64,000 bases of DNA from Litchfieldella anticariensis FP35 = DSM 16096 (GCF_000409775.1 NZ_KE332377.1:1026073-1090072); one strand, 5' to 3'. Positions 39,944-49,502 are shown, counted from the first letter of the stretch. The notes: generated from the letters alone by a model not told the origin. Numbers and translations: made by a program.

Positions 39944-42007
39944 ATGGCACGAGGTACCCTGCCCAAGCGACAACGCCTGGTCGGGCTATGGTTGGCGATC
40001 AGCGGCGTGACGCTGTTCGGAGGGGCTTTTCTGGCATTGTGGCTGGATGCGGAACTGGCTCCAGATGGAGCCGCGCGACTGGCCATATGGCTCGCCTGCC
40101 TCTCCGCCGGGACTCTGACATTCACACTTGGTGCTGTGCTCGCTCGGCATTTGTTCGCGCCGCTGCGCCATCTGCATGTCTTGCTTGCCCGCCTCGCTGC
40201 CAGCCCCGATGCACGCGCTGACTATCCACCGGAAGGTTGGCTACGCGATCTGGGATCGGATCTCGACCGCATTCGTGACGGTTGGCGCTCCGATCGCGAA
40301 CGACTCGCCACGGCCCATACCGAGGGCGCACGTAGTGCCGCACGCATTCGCCAAGAGCTGGAAGCCCTGCTGCAGGTCCTTGATACACCATTACTGCTGT
40401 GCGATCGCCATCACCGGTTGATGCTGTTCAATCATGCCGCTGAGTCGCTATTCGAAGGGCATCCATGCCTGGGATTGGGCAAGCGCCTGGAGGCCCTGCT
40501 CGACACTAGCAGCCTGCAGGATGCACTACGTCGCCTCCCGGACGATGGCTCACCCCGCGAACTGCTGCTGCCCTACGGTAACCGTTGGCTGCGCTGTGTG
40601 CTGCGTCGCGTGCCGCAAAGCCATGGCGAAACCCTACTGACCCTGTCCGACACCACCGAGGCATGGGCCTGCGACATGGGTACCCGCACCAGCCTGACCG
40701 AAATAGTGCCAGCTCTGCGCCGCCATGGTGCCAGTTTGACCAGCGCTGCCGATGCATTGGGTAGCGTTACCGAGATTACGCCTGAAAGCCACACCCTGCG
40801 CGAGCGGCTCGAAGCTGTCATCACAGAGGAAGGCCAAGCCCTGGGCGATGAGATCGCCCATCTGGGAGCACTGCTCGATGATATGCAGCGCCAAGGCGAG
40901 CGATTGGTACCAATGTGGTCCAATGACCTCTTCCAGGCCCTCAATGAACGCCTGGCCATCAGCTCCCTGCATCTGGTCCCGATCGGCATGCCAGCGTGGC
41001 TGAAGGCTGATGCCCCAGCGCTCCTGTCCATGTTGGTGGCCTTGATTCAACGCCTGGCCGAATACAGCGGCAGCCACTCTTTCGAGGCCGAAATCCTACT
41101 CGGCAATAAACGGGTTTACCTCGATCTGATCTGGTCCGGCACACCAATACGCCAATACCAGTTGACCCAGTGGTGTGAACAACGCTTGGAAACCTTGCCG
41201 CTGTCTCCCTGTATCGGCGATCTGCTGCGCCAGCATGCAAGCGATATCTGGAGCTTGAGCGATGCCGATGGCCAGCATGCTCGGTTGCGACTGCCACTGC
41301 CAGCGGAGGAACGCGTTGGCGCACCACCCTCACGACCGGCACCACGTCCGGAATTTCATGACTTCGGCATCGCCGACCTACCACCACCGGATGCCGAACT
41401 GGCTGCCTGTCCTCTTCGCCAGCTCGAGATCGTTGCCCTCGACACGGAAACCACAGGGCTCGAATTGCGCCGTGGCGATTGCGTGATCAGTATCGGTGCC
41501 TGTCGTATCGTCAATGCTCGGCTGTTGGCCAACGATACCTTCGAGCAAAGAGTCGACCCAGGGCGTCCCATACCCCCTTCCAGCACTGCCATACATGGCC
41601 TGACCGACAGTGATGTCGCCGGCGCTCCACCACTGCCGGTGGTACTGCCCCGCTTTCGTGACTATATCGGCGACGCAGTGCTACTGGCCCATAACGCCGC
41701 CTTTGACATGCTGGCCCTGCAGCCGCCAGGCGCCGGCGTTGAATTCTGCATGCCAGTGCTCGATACCTTGTTACTGTCTCGTGCCCTGGATGCCGGGCTC
41801 GATGGCCACGATCTCGATACCCTGGCCGAGCGCTACGACCTCTCGATTCCCGATGGTGCGCGGCATACGGCGTTGGGCGACGCACGGCTCACCGCTGAGC
41901 TATGGCTGACCTTGCTGCCACGCCTTGAAGCCCGGGGTATCGATACCTTGGAAGCGCTTCTGACACTTCAGGCTGGAGCCTTCGACAAAGAGGACGCCAG
42001 CGCATGA
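39944..42007 (+). CDS. Membrane sensor fused to DEDDh 3'-5' exonuclease (DnaQ-like)
   Basis: 687 residues. Two N-terminal helices (GVTLFGGAFLALWL; LSAGTLTFTLGAVLARHLF), a HAMP-like segment, a PAS-like region (LQVLDTPLLLCDRHHRLMLF), then a helical region like a degenerate kinase core without a clear H-box. After a Pro-rich linker, residues 500-680 form an exonuclease: IVALDTETTGLELRRGDCVI, IHGLTDSDV, LLAHNAAFDMLALQ and HTALGDARLTAELW carry the D, E, D, H and D residues. Exonuclease-type genes are found near crbS in several genera. Substrate and reason for the fusion are unknown. Confidence 0.85.
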   Translation: MARGTLPKRQRLVGLWLAISGVTLFGGAFLALWLDAELAPDGAARLAIWLACLSAGTLTFTLGAVLARHLFAPLRHLHVLLARLAASPDARADYPPEGWLRDLGSDLDRIRDGWRSDRERLATAHTEGARSAARIRQELEALLQVLDTPLLLCDRHHRLMLFNHAAESLFEGHPCLGLGKRLEALLDTSSLQDALRRLPDDGSPRELLLPYGNRWLRCVLRRVPQSHGETLLTLSDTTEAWACDMGTRTSLTEIVPALRRHGASLTSAADALGSVTEITPESHTLRERLEAVITEEGQALGDEIAHLGALLDDMQRQGERLVPMWSNDLFQALNERLAISSLHLVPIGMPAWLKADAPALLSMLVALIQRLAEYSGSHSFEAEILLGNKRVYLDLIWSGTPIRQYQLTQWCEQRLETLPLSPCIGDLLRQHASDIWSLSDADGQHARLRLPLPAEERVGAPPSRPAPRPEFHDFGIADLPPPDAELAACPLRQLEIVALDTETTGLELRRGDCVISIGACRIVNARLLANDTFEQRVDPGRPIPPSSTAIHGLTDSDVAGAPPLPVVLPRFRDYIGDAVLLAHNAAFDMLALQPPGAGVEFCMPVLDTLLLSRALDAGLDGHDLDTLAERYDLSIPDGARHTALGDARLTAELWLTLLPRLEARGIDTLEALLTLQAGAFDKEDASA

Positions 42008-42213
42008 AAACGCCTCGCTTTGGCGAACGGCTGGTCGCCTTGATCGTACTCGCCGCGTTGCTGTTTTCACCGCCGTTGATTCTACCTTTCGATCGCACGG
42101 CAAACGGCGGACTGTCGTGGCTGCCACTCTATCTGTTCCTTGCCTGGGGCATCGTGATCGCACTGGCTGCCTGGCTGATGGAACACGGATATGACGATCA
42201 GGGGGGAGCATGA
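42004..42213 (+). CDS. Small two-helix membrane protein of the symporter-kinase operon
   Basis: 69 residues with two helices (VALIVLAALLFSPPLILPF; LPLYLFLAWGIVIALAAWLM). ATGA overlaps on both sides join it to the exonuclease fusion and the symporter-kinase. It resembles the small partner subunits found beside solute:sodium symporters, so a role as an accessory subunit is likely, by context only. Confidence 0.75.
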   Translation: MKTPRFGERLVALIVLAALLFSPPLILPFDRTANGGLSWLPLYLFLAWGIVIALAAWLMEHGYDDQGGA

Positions 42214-44993
42214 GGACTGACCCGTTGGTCCTCGGCGTCGCCTTCGGCTACTTGGCACTGCTGTTCGTGATTGCTGCCTGGGGTGACCGGCGTGCCGAGC
42301 AAGGGCGCTCGGTGATCGGCTCTCCCACCGTCTACACCTTATCGATCGCCGTCTACTGTACCGCCTGGACATTCTACGGCAGCGTCGGTCGTGCTGCCGA
42401 ATACGGCCCCAGCTTCCTAATGATCTATCTCGGGCCGACGCTGGCGATGCTGGCCAGCCCTTTCGTGATCCGCAAGATGGTGCGCATCGCCCGTGCCCAG
42501 CGCATCACCTCGATCGCCGACTTCATCAGCGCTCGCTACGGCAAGAGCGGCAGTCTCGGTGCTCTGGTGGCACTGATCGCCCTGATCGGCATCACGCCTT
42601 ATATCGCCTTGCAGCTCAAGGCCATCACGCTGAGTCACGCCGTGCTGATGAATTACCCCGAGCCGCCCGGGCTACGCCTGGTCGAAGAAGGCTTCTGGGC
42701 CGACAAGTCATTCTGGGTCGCCCTGGTGCTGGCGGTGTTCATCATTCTGTTCGGCACCCGCTATTTGGATGCTAGCGAACGCCACGAAGGCATGGTTGCC
42801 GCCATCGCCTTCGAGTCACTGGTCAAGCTCTTCGCTTTCCTGGCGGTAGGGATATTCACGGTTTTCGTCATGTTCAACGGCCCTGGCGATCTGTTTGCCC
42901 GCGCTGCCTCACACCCCGAGTTGAACGACGCCCTGAGTCTCGAAGCCGTGCCCGGTGGTGGGATAGGCTGGGTCGGCACACTGGTGCTGGCCTTCCTGGC
43001 TTTTCTCACCCTGCCACGGCAGTTCCAGGTGCTGGTGGTCGAGAACGTCGACGAGCGTCATATCAAGAGAGCCAGTTGGCTATTTCCCCTCTACCTGCTG
43101 GTCATCAATCTATTCGTGATTCCGATTGCCCTGGCCGGCGTGCTGCTCGGCGACCCCGGCGGCGACCCGGACAGCTTCGTACTGACGCTACCGCTCTCCG
43201 CAGGGCTCGATGACTTGCCGCTGCTGGTGTTCATCGGTGGATTGTCAGCCGCCACTGGCATGGTCATTGTCGAGACCATCGCGTTGTCGACCATGGTCAG
43301 CAACCACTTGGTAATGCCGCTGTTACTGCGCTCGCCACACCTGCACCTGGGCTCGCGTGGCAATCTATCGGGTTGGCTACTGGGCATCCGGCGCGTGGCG
43401 ATCGTGATGATCCTGTTGCTGGGCTATCTCTACCACGCCCTGATCGGCGATTCCTACAGCCTGGTGACCATCGGCCTGGTATCGTTCGCTGCCGCCACCC
43501 AATTCGCCCCTGCCCTGCTGCTTGGCCTGTACTGGCGTGGTGCCACCCGACTCGGCGCCACGCTGGGGTTGCTTGCGGGATTCGCGGTGTGGATCTATAC
43601 CCTGCTGCTGCCTGGCTTCGCCCAGTCCGGCTGGCTGGACGATACCTTCCTCCAGCACGGCCCATTCGGGCTGGCATGGCTGCGCCCCTATGCCCTGTTC
43701 GGCCTCGAGGGCTGGGACATCTACAGCCACTCGCTGCTGTGGAGCCAATTGGCCAATGCCGGTACCTTGATCGGTGTCTCGTTGTTTACCCAACAGAACC
43801 GGCTCGAGCAGACTCAGGCGGCGCTGTTCACAGGAGCCTTGCACACCTCGTTGGTTTACACCCCTCTGTGGCAGGGGCAAACCACCCGCGGCGAGTTGGA
43901 AGCTTTGCTCAACCGCTATCTGGGAGCCCCCGCCACTGAACGGATTCTCACTGGTCTCGCGCAACAGACGAGCGATGATCAAGCGGTTCCCCCTGAGGTC
44001 ATCGCGCGAGCCGAGCGGGCTTTGGCGGGTGCCTTGGGCAGTGCCTCGGCGCGCGTGTTGATCAATTCGGTGGTACGTGGCGAAGCCCTCGACCTGGAAG
44101 CGGTTCTCAGCATTCTCGACACTACCTCCCAGACACTCGAGTACAACCGCCAACTGGAACAGAAATCACGCGAACTGGCCAAGGTCGGCGAAGAGCTGCG
44201 CAGTGCCAATGAGCGCCTGCGCGAGTTGGACCGTTTGAAAGACGAGTTCGTGGCCATGGTCAGCCACGAGTTGAGAACCCCATTGACCTCGATTCGCGCC
44301 TTCGCTGAAATCCTGCGCGACAACCACGATCTGCCCGACGATAAGCGTCGTCATTTTCTCGATGTGGTGGTGTTGGAGAGCCAGCGCTTGTCGCGCCTGA
44401 TCGAGGAGATTCTCGACCTGGCACGGCTGGAAAGTGGCCGTCTGACGCTCCACCCCCAACGCCTGGATCTCGCGGCGTTGGTGCGCCAAAGCGTAGACGC
44501 CGTACATCGCGTGCAAGAAGAGCGCGGCGTGATGCTGGAGGTCGCCATCGACACCGACGAGGCGCCAGTCATCGGCGACCCGGACCGGCTCGAGCAGGTC
44601 ATCATCAACCTGCTCGACAACGCCGGCAAATTCGCTGCCGACGAAAATCCCCACGTATTGCTACGTCTGGAACGCCACAAGCAGCATTATCGTCTCAGCG
44701 TCGAGGACAATGGCCACGGCATCGGTGAAGACGAGCGGGAGCGGGTGTTCGAGAAGTTCCACCAGATCCAGCAGTATGGTGCTGGTAGTGGCCAGGTTCG
44801 CGGTCGTCCCCGCGGCAGCGGCTTGGGACTACCGATAAGCCGGGGCATCGTCGCCCACTTGGGTGGGCGGCTGTGGGTCGAGAATGCGTCCACTCTGGGC
44901 GGTGCCTGCCTGGTAATGGAACTGCCGATGGCGCCCGCTGGCATCGAAGTGCAGGAAGCAGTCAAGAAGAACAAGGCGCCGCCGGAGCGGTAA
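42210..44993 (+). CDS. Solute:sodium symporter-sensor histidine kinase (CrbS/MxtR/CbrA-like)
   Basis: 927 residues. About 13 membrane helices form an SSS transporter domain (residues 1-560; ADFISARYGKSGSLGALVAL). A linker coiled coil (ELAKVGEELRSANERLRELD) leads to a kinase: H-box FVAMVSHELRTPLTSIRAFA (His phosphorylated), N-box INLLDNAGKFAA, G-boxes VEDNGHGIGEDE and GSGLGLPISRG. There is no C-terminal receiver. The architecture and neighbours (exonuclease, DUF294 protein) match the acetate-switch kinase CrbS/MxtR, which senses or imports a small carbon source and acts through a LuxR-type regulator. Confidence 0.88.
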   Translation: MRTDPLVLGVAFGYLALLFVIAAWGDRRAEQGRSVIGSPTVYTLSIAVYCTAWTFYGSVGRAAEYGPSFLMIYLGPTLAMLASPFVIRKMVRIARAQRITSIADFISARYGKSGSLGALVALIALIGITPYIALQLKAITLSHAVLMNYPEPPGLRLVEEGFWADKSFWVALVLAVFIILFGTRYLDASERHEGMVAAIAFESLVKLFAFLAVGIFTVFVMFNGPGDLFARAASHPELNDALSLEAVPGGGIGWVGTLVLAFLAFLTLPRQFQVLVVENVDERHIKRASWLFPLYLLVINLFVIPIALAGVLLGDPGGDPDSFVLTLPLSAGLDDLPLLVFIGGLSAATGMVIVETIALSTMVSNHLVMPLLLRSPHLHLGSRGNLSGWLLGIRRVAIVMILLLGYLYHALIGDSYSLVTIGLVSFAAATQFAPALLLGLYWRGATRLGATLGLLAGFAVWIYTLLLPGFAQSGWLDDTFLQHGPFGLAWLRPYALFGLEGWDIYSHSLLWSQLANAGTLIGVSLFTQQNRLEQTQAALFTGALHTSLVYTPLWQGQTTRGELEALLNRYLGAPATERILTGLAQQTSDDQAVPPEVIARAERALAGALGSASARVLINSVVRGEALDLEAVLSILDTTSQTLEYNRQLEQKSRELAKVGEELRSANERLRELDRLKDEFVAMVSHELRTPLTSIRAFAEILRDNHDLPDDKRRHFLDVVVLESQRLSRLIEEILDLARLESGRLTLHPQRLDLAALVRQSVDAVHRVQEERGVMLEVAIDTDEAPVIGDPDRLEQVIINLLDNAGKFAADENPHVLLRLERHKQHYRLSVEDNGHGIGEDERERVFEKFHQIQQYGAGSGQVRGRPRGSGLGLPISRGIVAHLGGRLWVENASTLGGACLVMELPMAPAGIEVQEAVKKNKAPPER

Positions 44994-45009
44994 ATGGAAG
45001 AAGGACGAA

Positions 45010-45070
45010 GGAAGATGGAAGATGGAAGATGGAAGATGGAAGATGGAAGATGGAAGATGGAAGATGGAAG
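45010..45070. repeat. Eight tandem copies of GGAAGAT
   Basis: The 7-bp unit GGAAGAT is repeated eight times without interruption from 45010 to 45065 plus a partial unit, starting 17 nt after the kinase stop. Such arrays change copy number by slippage. On the RNA this gives a purine-only stretch with GGA motifs, which CsrA/RsmA-type proteins favour. Confidence 0.95.
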
Positions 45071-45116
45071 CCAAGGCTTGGCCCTTACCGAAATCTCGTC
45101 AAGGTTTTTCTTCTAG

Positions 45117-45235
45117 CTTCCAGGCGCGGAGCGCCGATCTTCAACCTTCTGACTTATAACTTCAAGGCACGAAGTGCCGTCTTCCTACTTCAAGCTGCGC
45201 AGCAGCGTTCTTTCAGCCTACCGCCTCGAAGAGGC
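45117..45235 (+). repeat. Three or four hairpin repeats with matched stem changes
   Basis: Units at 45117, 45160 and 45188 share CTTCNAG...TTC flanks. Their stems differ yet still pair: GGCGC-GGA-GCGCC, GGCAC-GAA-GTGCC, GCTGC-GCA-GCAGC. A fourth hairpin, GCCTC-GAA-GAGGC (45223-45235), overlaps the end of the DUF294 gene. Compensating changes point to selection for RNA or DNA structure. They lie between two convergent genes and may end both transcripts. Confidence 0.75.
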
Positions 45236-46357
45236 TGATTTTGCCAGACTGATCAAGGACTGGATCTGCTGCAGGTCGTGACGCAGCAGCAAGTGTTTAT
45301 CCTTGTCGAGCACCGCCATGTCGACCCAGCCATCGGCAAGCCGTCCCGCAGCCAGGCTATTGAGTTGGGACTCGAGAACGATGGCTTGCAGCCGCTCCAA
45401 GGCAGCGTTCAAGGCGCGGGCGCGTGAGACGTCCATGACGCCATGGCTGACCAGTTCGGCAAGCCGGGACTGAGTATCGACACTCCGGCCACCATGCGCC
45501 AGCGACAGCAGGCGGACAGCGCTGATCAATGGCATGAGCCCCTGGCGTTTCAAGTTGATCGCCCTTTCGTGTGGGGCACCTTCGTCGTCGCCGTTCAGCC
45601 GCCCTCGCCGGTCCAGAGCCACCGGCACCTCGTCGAGCAGCACCGCCATTTCATCGAGAAACAGCCCTGCACGCGGCATCAACCTGACCACTTCATCACG
45701 TAACGCGTCAGCAAGCCTGACATCACCGTAGACCGAAGCGAAGTCGAACAGGATATTCGACTGTTGGACACGCTTGACGCGCCGGTCGGCTGTCCATAGT
45801 TGCAACTGCTCACACCATTCGGAAAGACGCTTGCGCCACATTGGCCAGCTAGCCATCACGTGACCATTGCAAAAGGGAATGCCGGCAGTGTCGAGACGTG
45901 CTGTAAAGCGTTCCCCCAGTGCCTGGAAGTAACCATCGATCTCTCGGTGCCGGGCATCCGGATACTCGTCGATGATCATGGCATTGTCCTGATCGGGTCC
46001 CAGCAAGCTTTCGTGGCGTGCCCCGGATCCGAGTATCAATACACAGAACCCCACTGGTGGTTCACCCCACCCCGAGCCTTTCAGATCATTGAGCGAGTCG
46101 ATGATGGCGTGGCGATAGATCCAGTCATTGTGGTCGCTGAGCAACTGGCTGATGCGCCAAGCGGGAAGGTCGAGACGTTGCAACGCGTCGACCAGCGTGA
46201 ACTGCCATGTCTTGGCCTTGGCCAGGCTCGGTGTCGGCCCCAGCCGTTCGAAGGCATCCGCCAGAGGGGCAAGAAGCGGCGGCCACTGCCGCCAGTCGGG
46301 AAGCGAGTCATGAGTGAAAAGCTCACGCCAGGGCGAGGCACGGTGCAGCAGTCGCAT
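45218..46357 (-). CDS. DUF294-type nucleotidyltransferase-like protein
   Basis: 379 residues. Central nucleotidyltransferase core VLILGSGARHESLLGPDQDN carries the G-S...D-x-D pattern of GlnD-like enzymes. The C-terminal DUF294_C region begins about residue 240 (AGLFLDEMAVLLDEVPVALD). The usual N-terminal cyclic-nucleotide and CBS domains are absent, so this is the short form. Homologues next to crbS-like kinases occur in Vibrio and Pseudomonas. The transferred group and target are unknown. It converges on the symporter-kinase operon. Confidence 0.8.
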   Translation of the reverse strand: MRLLHRASPWRELFTHDSLPDWRQWPPLLAPLADAFERLGPTPSLAKAKTWQFTLVDALQRLDLPAWRISQLLSDHNDWIYRHAIIDSLNDLKGSGWGEPPVGFCVLILGSGARHESLLGPDQDNAMIIDEYPDARHREIDGYFQALGERFTARLDTAGIPFCNGHVMASWPMWRKRLSEWCEQLQLWTADRRVKRVQQSNILFDFASVYGDVRLADALRDEVVRLMPRAGLFLDEMAVLLDEVPVALDRRGRLNGDDEGAPHERAINLKRQGLMPLISAVRLLSLAHGGRSVDTQSRLAELVSHGVMDVSRARALNAALERLQAIVLESQLNSLAAGRLADGWVDMAVLDKDKHLLLRHDLQQIQSLISLAKSASSRR

Positions 46358-46434
46358 TGAGACTCCTTACAATTCGCCCCTTCAGTGTAGCGCCAGTCTC
46401 ACCTCAAGCCGCTTGGCAAAAGGTGGATAGACAA

Positions 46435-46456
46435 ACGGCGCCTTGGAGGGCGCCGT
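46435..46456 (-). terminator. Hairpin between the DUF294 and HlyU-like genes
   Basis: ACGGCGCC and GGCGCCGT pair across a 6-nt loop. On the minus strand TTTGTC follows, so it probably terminates the argG-HlyU transcript. Confidence 0.55.
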
Positions 46457-46479
46457 CCATCATCCGGTTGTCGATCAGC

Positions 46480-46770
46480 TCATTTGTTGAAGATATCGTC
46501 GCCCAGGTCGTCGATGAAGCGCTTGGCCTTGTTGACGGTGAGATCCTCGCATGCCTCACGGCCGGGCACGATATCCGAGCGCTCGAAGCGATGCTCGAGC
46601 ATCTCATCGCTTCCCTCCACGGGCTTGCGAATCCAGCCGCTGACGCGAAACTGGCCACCTGCTTCCTGAGGATCGGGAACGATCAGGAAGCCGTGGTACT
46701 CCACCGGTTCGGCTTCAGGAGCCCTTTTATCGCCACCACCGAACAAACCGGAAAACAGTTTCTTGAGCAT
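46480..46770 (-). CDS. HlyU family protein
   Basis: 96 residues: MLKKLFSGLFGGGDKRAPEA, then the family core (VEYHGFLIVPDPQEAGGQFR; SGWIRKP; HRFERSDIVPGREACEDLTV). This is the PF10115 HlyU family, named for a putative regulator but structurally small and unproven in most species; it is distinct from the ArsR-type HlyU of V. cholerae. The ATG at 46770 lies 8 nt after the argG stop, so the two are likely cotranscribed. A TTG 12 nt upstream is not preferred. Confidence 0.8.
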   Translation of the reverse strand: MLKKLFSGLFGGGDKRAPEAEPVEYHGFLIVPDPQEAGGQFRVSGWIRKPVEGSDEMLEHRFERSDIVPGREACEDLTVNKAKRFIDDLGDDIFNK

Positions 46771-46778
46771 GGTCACGA

Positions 46779-47999
46779 TCAACCCTGGTTGCGGCCCTTG
46801 CTGGCGGCAATCCGCAGGCGTAGTGCATTGAGCTTGATGAAGCCTTCGGCATCCTTCTGGTCGTAAGCGCCGGCATCGTCCTCGAAGGTAGCGATGGACT
46901 CGTCGAACAGCGACTGCTCGGACTTGCGGCCAACTACGGTGGCACTGCCCTTATAGAGCTTCATGCGCACCACACCGGAAACGTCCTTCTGCGTCTCATC
47001 GATGGCGGCCTGCAGCATCTTGCGTTCCGGGCTCCACCAGTAACCGTTGTAGATCACTTCGGCATACTTGGGCATCAGCGAATCCTTGAGGTGAGCGGAT
47101 TCGCGGTCGAGGGTGATCGATTCGATGGCACGGTGAGCACGCAGCATGATGGTGCCACCTGGAGTCTCATAACAGCCGCGAGACTTCATGCCCACGTAAC
47201 GATTCTCGACGATGTCGAGACGGCCGATGCCATTGTCGCCACCCAACTTGTTGAGTTTGGCCAGCACCTCGTGAGGCTTGAGGGTTTCACCATCGATGGC
47301 GACGATGTCACCTTTCTCGAAGGTGAGTTCGACATAGGTCGGCTGATCCGGTGCGGCTTCGGGAGAGACACTCCACCGCCACATGTCCTCTTCGGCTTCG
47401 GCCCAGGGGTCCTCGAGAATTCCACCCTCATACGAGATGTGCAGCAGGTTGGCGTCCATGGAGTACGGCGACTTCTTCTTGCTCTTGGAGAAGTCGACGG
47501 GAATTTCGTGCTGTTCACAGTAGGCCATCAGCTTCTCACGCGAGGTGAGGTCCCACTCGCGCCAGGGCGCGATGACTTTGACGCCAGGCTTCAATGCATA
47601 GGCACCCAGTTCGAAACGCACTTGGTCGTTACCCTTGCCGGTGGCACCGTGAGAGATGGCATCAGCACCGGTTTCGTTGGCAATCTCGATCAAGCGCTTG
47701 GCGATCAGCGGACGGGCGATGGAAGTGCCCAGCAGGTATTCGCCCTCGTAGATCGTGTTGGCGCGGAACATCGGATAGACGTAATCGCGAACGAACTCTT
47801 CGCGCAGGTCTTCGATATAGATTTCCTTGACCCCCAGCGCCTGCGCCTTGGCTCGCGCCGGCTCGACTTCCTCACCCTGACCGATGTCGGCCGTGAAGGT
47901 CACCACCTCGCAGTTGTAGGTTTCCTGCAACCACTTGACGATAACGGACGTGTCCAGGCCGCCGGAATAGGCGAGAACGACCTTCTTGACATCGGACAT
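46779..47999 (-). CDS. argG: Argininosuccinate synthase
   Basis: 406 residues. The ATP pyrophosphatase loop is [20 protein letters not shown] at the N-terminus; [17 protein letters not shown] and [20 protein letters not shown] are conserved citrulline/aspartate-binding blocks. It joins citrulline and aspartate in arginine synthesis, the step after ArgF, encoded 2.4 kb away. The start at 47999 ([14 protein letters not shown]) is the family start; an in-frame extension to 48080 lacks support. Confidence 0.97.
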   Translation of the reverse strand: MSDVKKVVLAYSGGLDTSVIVKWLQETYNCEVVTFTADIGQGEEVEPARAKAQALGVKEIYIEDLREEFVRDYVYPMFRANTIYEGEYLLGTSIARPLIAKRLIEIANETGADAISHGATGKGNDQVRFELGAYALKPGVKVIAPWREWDLTSREKLMAYCEQHEIPVDFSKSKKKSPYSMDANLLHISYEGGILEDPWAEAEEDMWRWSVSPEAAPDQPTYVELTFEKGDIVAIDGETLKPHEVLAKLNKLGGDNGIGRLDIVENRYVGMKSRGCYETPGGTIMLRAHRAIESITLDRESAHLKDSLMPKYAEVIYNGYWWSPERKMLQAAIDETQKDVSGVVRMKLYKGSATVVGRKSEQSLFDESIATFEDDAGAYDQKDAEGFIKLNALRLRIAASKGRNQG

Positions 48000-48270
48000 T
48001 CTGGGCTCCTTCGCTAGATGACGCATGGCAGGTGCAGCAATCTTCGCCACACCGGGATAGTCGATTGGATAGCCCGTCATTATAGCGTCGTTGCCGCCTG
48101 GAGAATACCGCTGCGTCAGGACGTGGCGGTGGCAAAGATGCTAAACTCACGTGCATTCGGCGCGGGCAGCAACCGCCGGGGAAACGCTGAATGAGTCGGT
48201 GCGCGGCAAGACGTGCCCGACGCTTCCGTGTTACCCGAGGATATTCAACATATAGACAAGGGAGAGGTAC

Positions 48271-48936
48271 ATGAGCGAGGCGAGCGCCCGCGACTTGATG
48301 GCACAACGCTTTCGCAGTTACCTGCCAGTGGTAATGGACATGGAAACCGGGGGGTTCAACGCCCAGCAGGATGCGATCCTGGAAATTGCTGCAGTGACAC
48401 TGAGCATGGACCCGGAAGGCAACCTATTGCCGGATGCCACTTACGCCTATCACATCGAGCCATTCGACGGTGCCAATATCGAGCAGTCGGCGCTCGACTT
48501 CACGGGAATAAAACTCGACGACCCGCTACGCAAGAAGGTAGCTCTTTCCGAAGCCGAGGCACTTGGTGAGATCTTTCGCCCGGTACGCAAGGCAATCAAG
48601 GCCAACAACTGCACCCGCGCCATCCTGGTCGGCCACAATGCCGCCTTCGATCATGGTTTCCTGAACGCGGCGGTGAATCGAAGCGGCATCAAGCGTAACC
48701 CCTTTCATCCCTTTTCCAGTTTCGATACCGCCACACTCTCTGGCCTGGTCTACGGCCAAACGGTATTGGCCCGTGCTTGTCGCGCGGCAGGCATCGAGTT
48801 CGACAACTCCTCGGCTCATTCGGCACGTTACGATACCGAACGCACCGCCGAGCTATTCTGCTCCATCGTCAATCGCTTCAAGGACCTGGGGGGCTGGAAC
48901 CTGGCTCAGCGCGAGCAAGGCCTGGAAGAGAGTTGA
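48271..48936 (+). CDS. rnt: Ribonuclease T
   Basis: 221 residues, DEDDh exonuclease: VVMDMETGGFNAQQDAILEI (D, E), LVGHNAAFDHGFLN (D) and NSSAHSARYDTERTAELFC (H, D). RNase T trims the 3' ends of tRNA and other stable RNAs as a dimer. The ATG follows GGGAGAGGTAC. The gap before it (48082-48270) probably holds the divergent argG and rnt promoters. A strong terminator shared with grxD follows. Confidence 0.95.
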   Translation: MSEASARDLMAQRFRSYLPVVMDMETGGFNAQQDAILEIAAVTLSMDPEGNLLPDATYAYHIEPFDGANIEQSALDFTGIKLDDPLRKKVALSEAEALGEIFRPVRKAIKANNCTRAILVGHNAAFDHGFLNAAVNRSGIKRNPFHPFSSFDTATLSGLVYGQTVLARACRAAGIEFDNSSAHSARYDTERTAELFCSIVNRFKDLGGWNLAQREQGLEES

Positions 48937-48969
48937 CGAAGCCCGCGAATCAGCGACTCGCGGGCTTCG
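48937..48969. terminator. Bidirectional terminator between rnt and grxD
   Basis: CGAAGCCCGCGA and TCGCGGGCTTCG form a perfect 12-bp stem with a 9-nt loop between convergent genes. It starts right after the rnt stop. There is no clear U run on either side. Confidence 0.7.
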
Positions 48970-48993
48970 GTATGCATTCTGGCAACGCTAGAA

Positions 48994-49347
48994 TCAGGCG
49001 TCGTCGCCCTGCTCGTCATTTGCCTTGGCACGAGCGGCGGCGTCCTTGATCAGAGGCTCTAGTTCGCCATTCTGGTACATCTCGACGACGATATCGCAAC
49101 CACCGACCAACTCCCCTTCAACCCACAGTTGCGGGAACGTCGGCCAGTTGGCGACCTTGGGTAGCTCGGCACGGATATCCGGGTTGTCGAGCACGTTGAC
49201 GAAAGCGAAACGCTCTCCACAGGCCATCAGGGCCTGGACCGTCTGGGCGGAGAAGCCGCACTGCGGCAGTTGCGGCGTGCCCTTCATGTAGATCAGGATC
49301 GGGTTTTCCTGAATCTGCTTCTGGATGTTCTCGACAGTGGTACTCAT
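48994..49347 (-). CDS. grxD: Monothiol glutaredoxin
   Basis: 117 residues with the CGFS active site (PQCGFSAQTVQALMACGE near residue 31), the cis-Pro region WPTFPQLWVEGELVGGCDIV and the C-terminal helix. CGFS glutaredoxins bind a shared 2Fe-2S cluster as dimers or with BolA, and hand it on. The unusual acidic tail (ARAKANDEQGDDA) is short. Single gene, convergent with rnt. Confidence 0.95.
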   Translation of the reverse strand: MSTTVENIQKQIQENPILIYMKGTPQLPQCGFSAQTVQALMACGERFAFVNVLDNPDIRAELPKVANWPTFPQLWVEGELVGGCDIVVEMYQNGELEPLIKDAAARAKANDEQGDDA

Positions 49348-49502
49348 GATCGAATCCTTATGGCGTGAGGCTTGAGTTTGTCACCATTCTACTGATGCCA
49401 GCGCACCGAAAACAGCCCCCGAAGAAGGGAAGCAATACCATGTTCATTGCGCAAGCGGATGCGGCTGGCTACGATGGGGTTTTTTGCGCGCGGAGTAACA
49501 TC

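Noticed and set aside
44467-45069. Minus-strand frame with HLPSSIF repeats
   Set aside because: This is the translation of the GGAAGAT tandem repeat on the opposite strand, not a protein.
45010-45235. CRISPR array
   Set aside because: The units are 7-bp tandem repeats and variable hairpins without spacers of constant length, and there are no cas genes.
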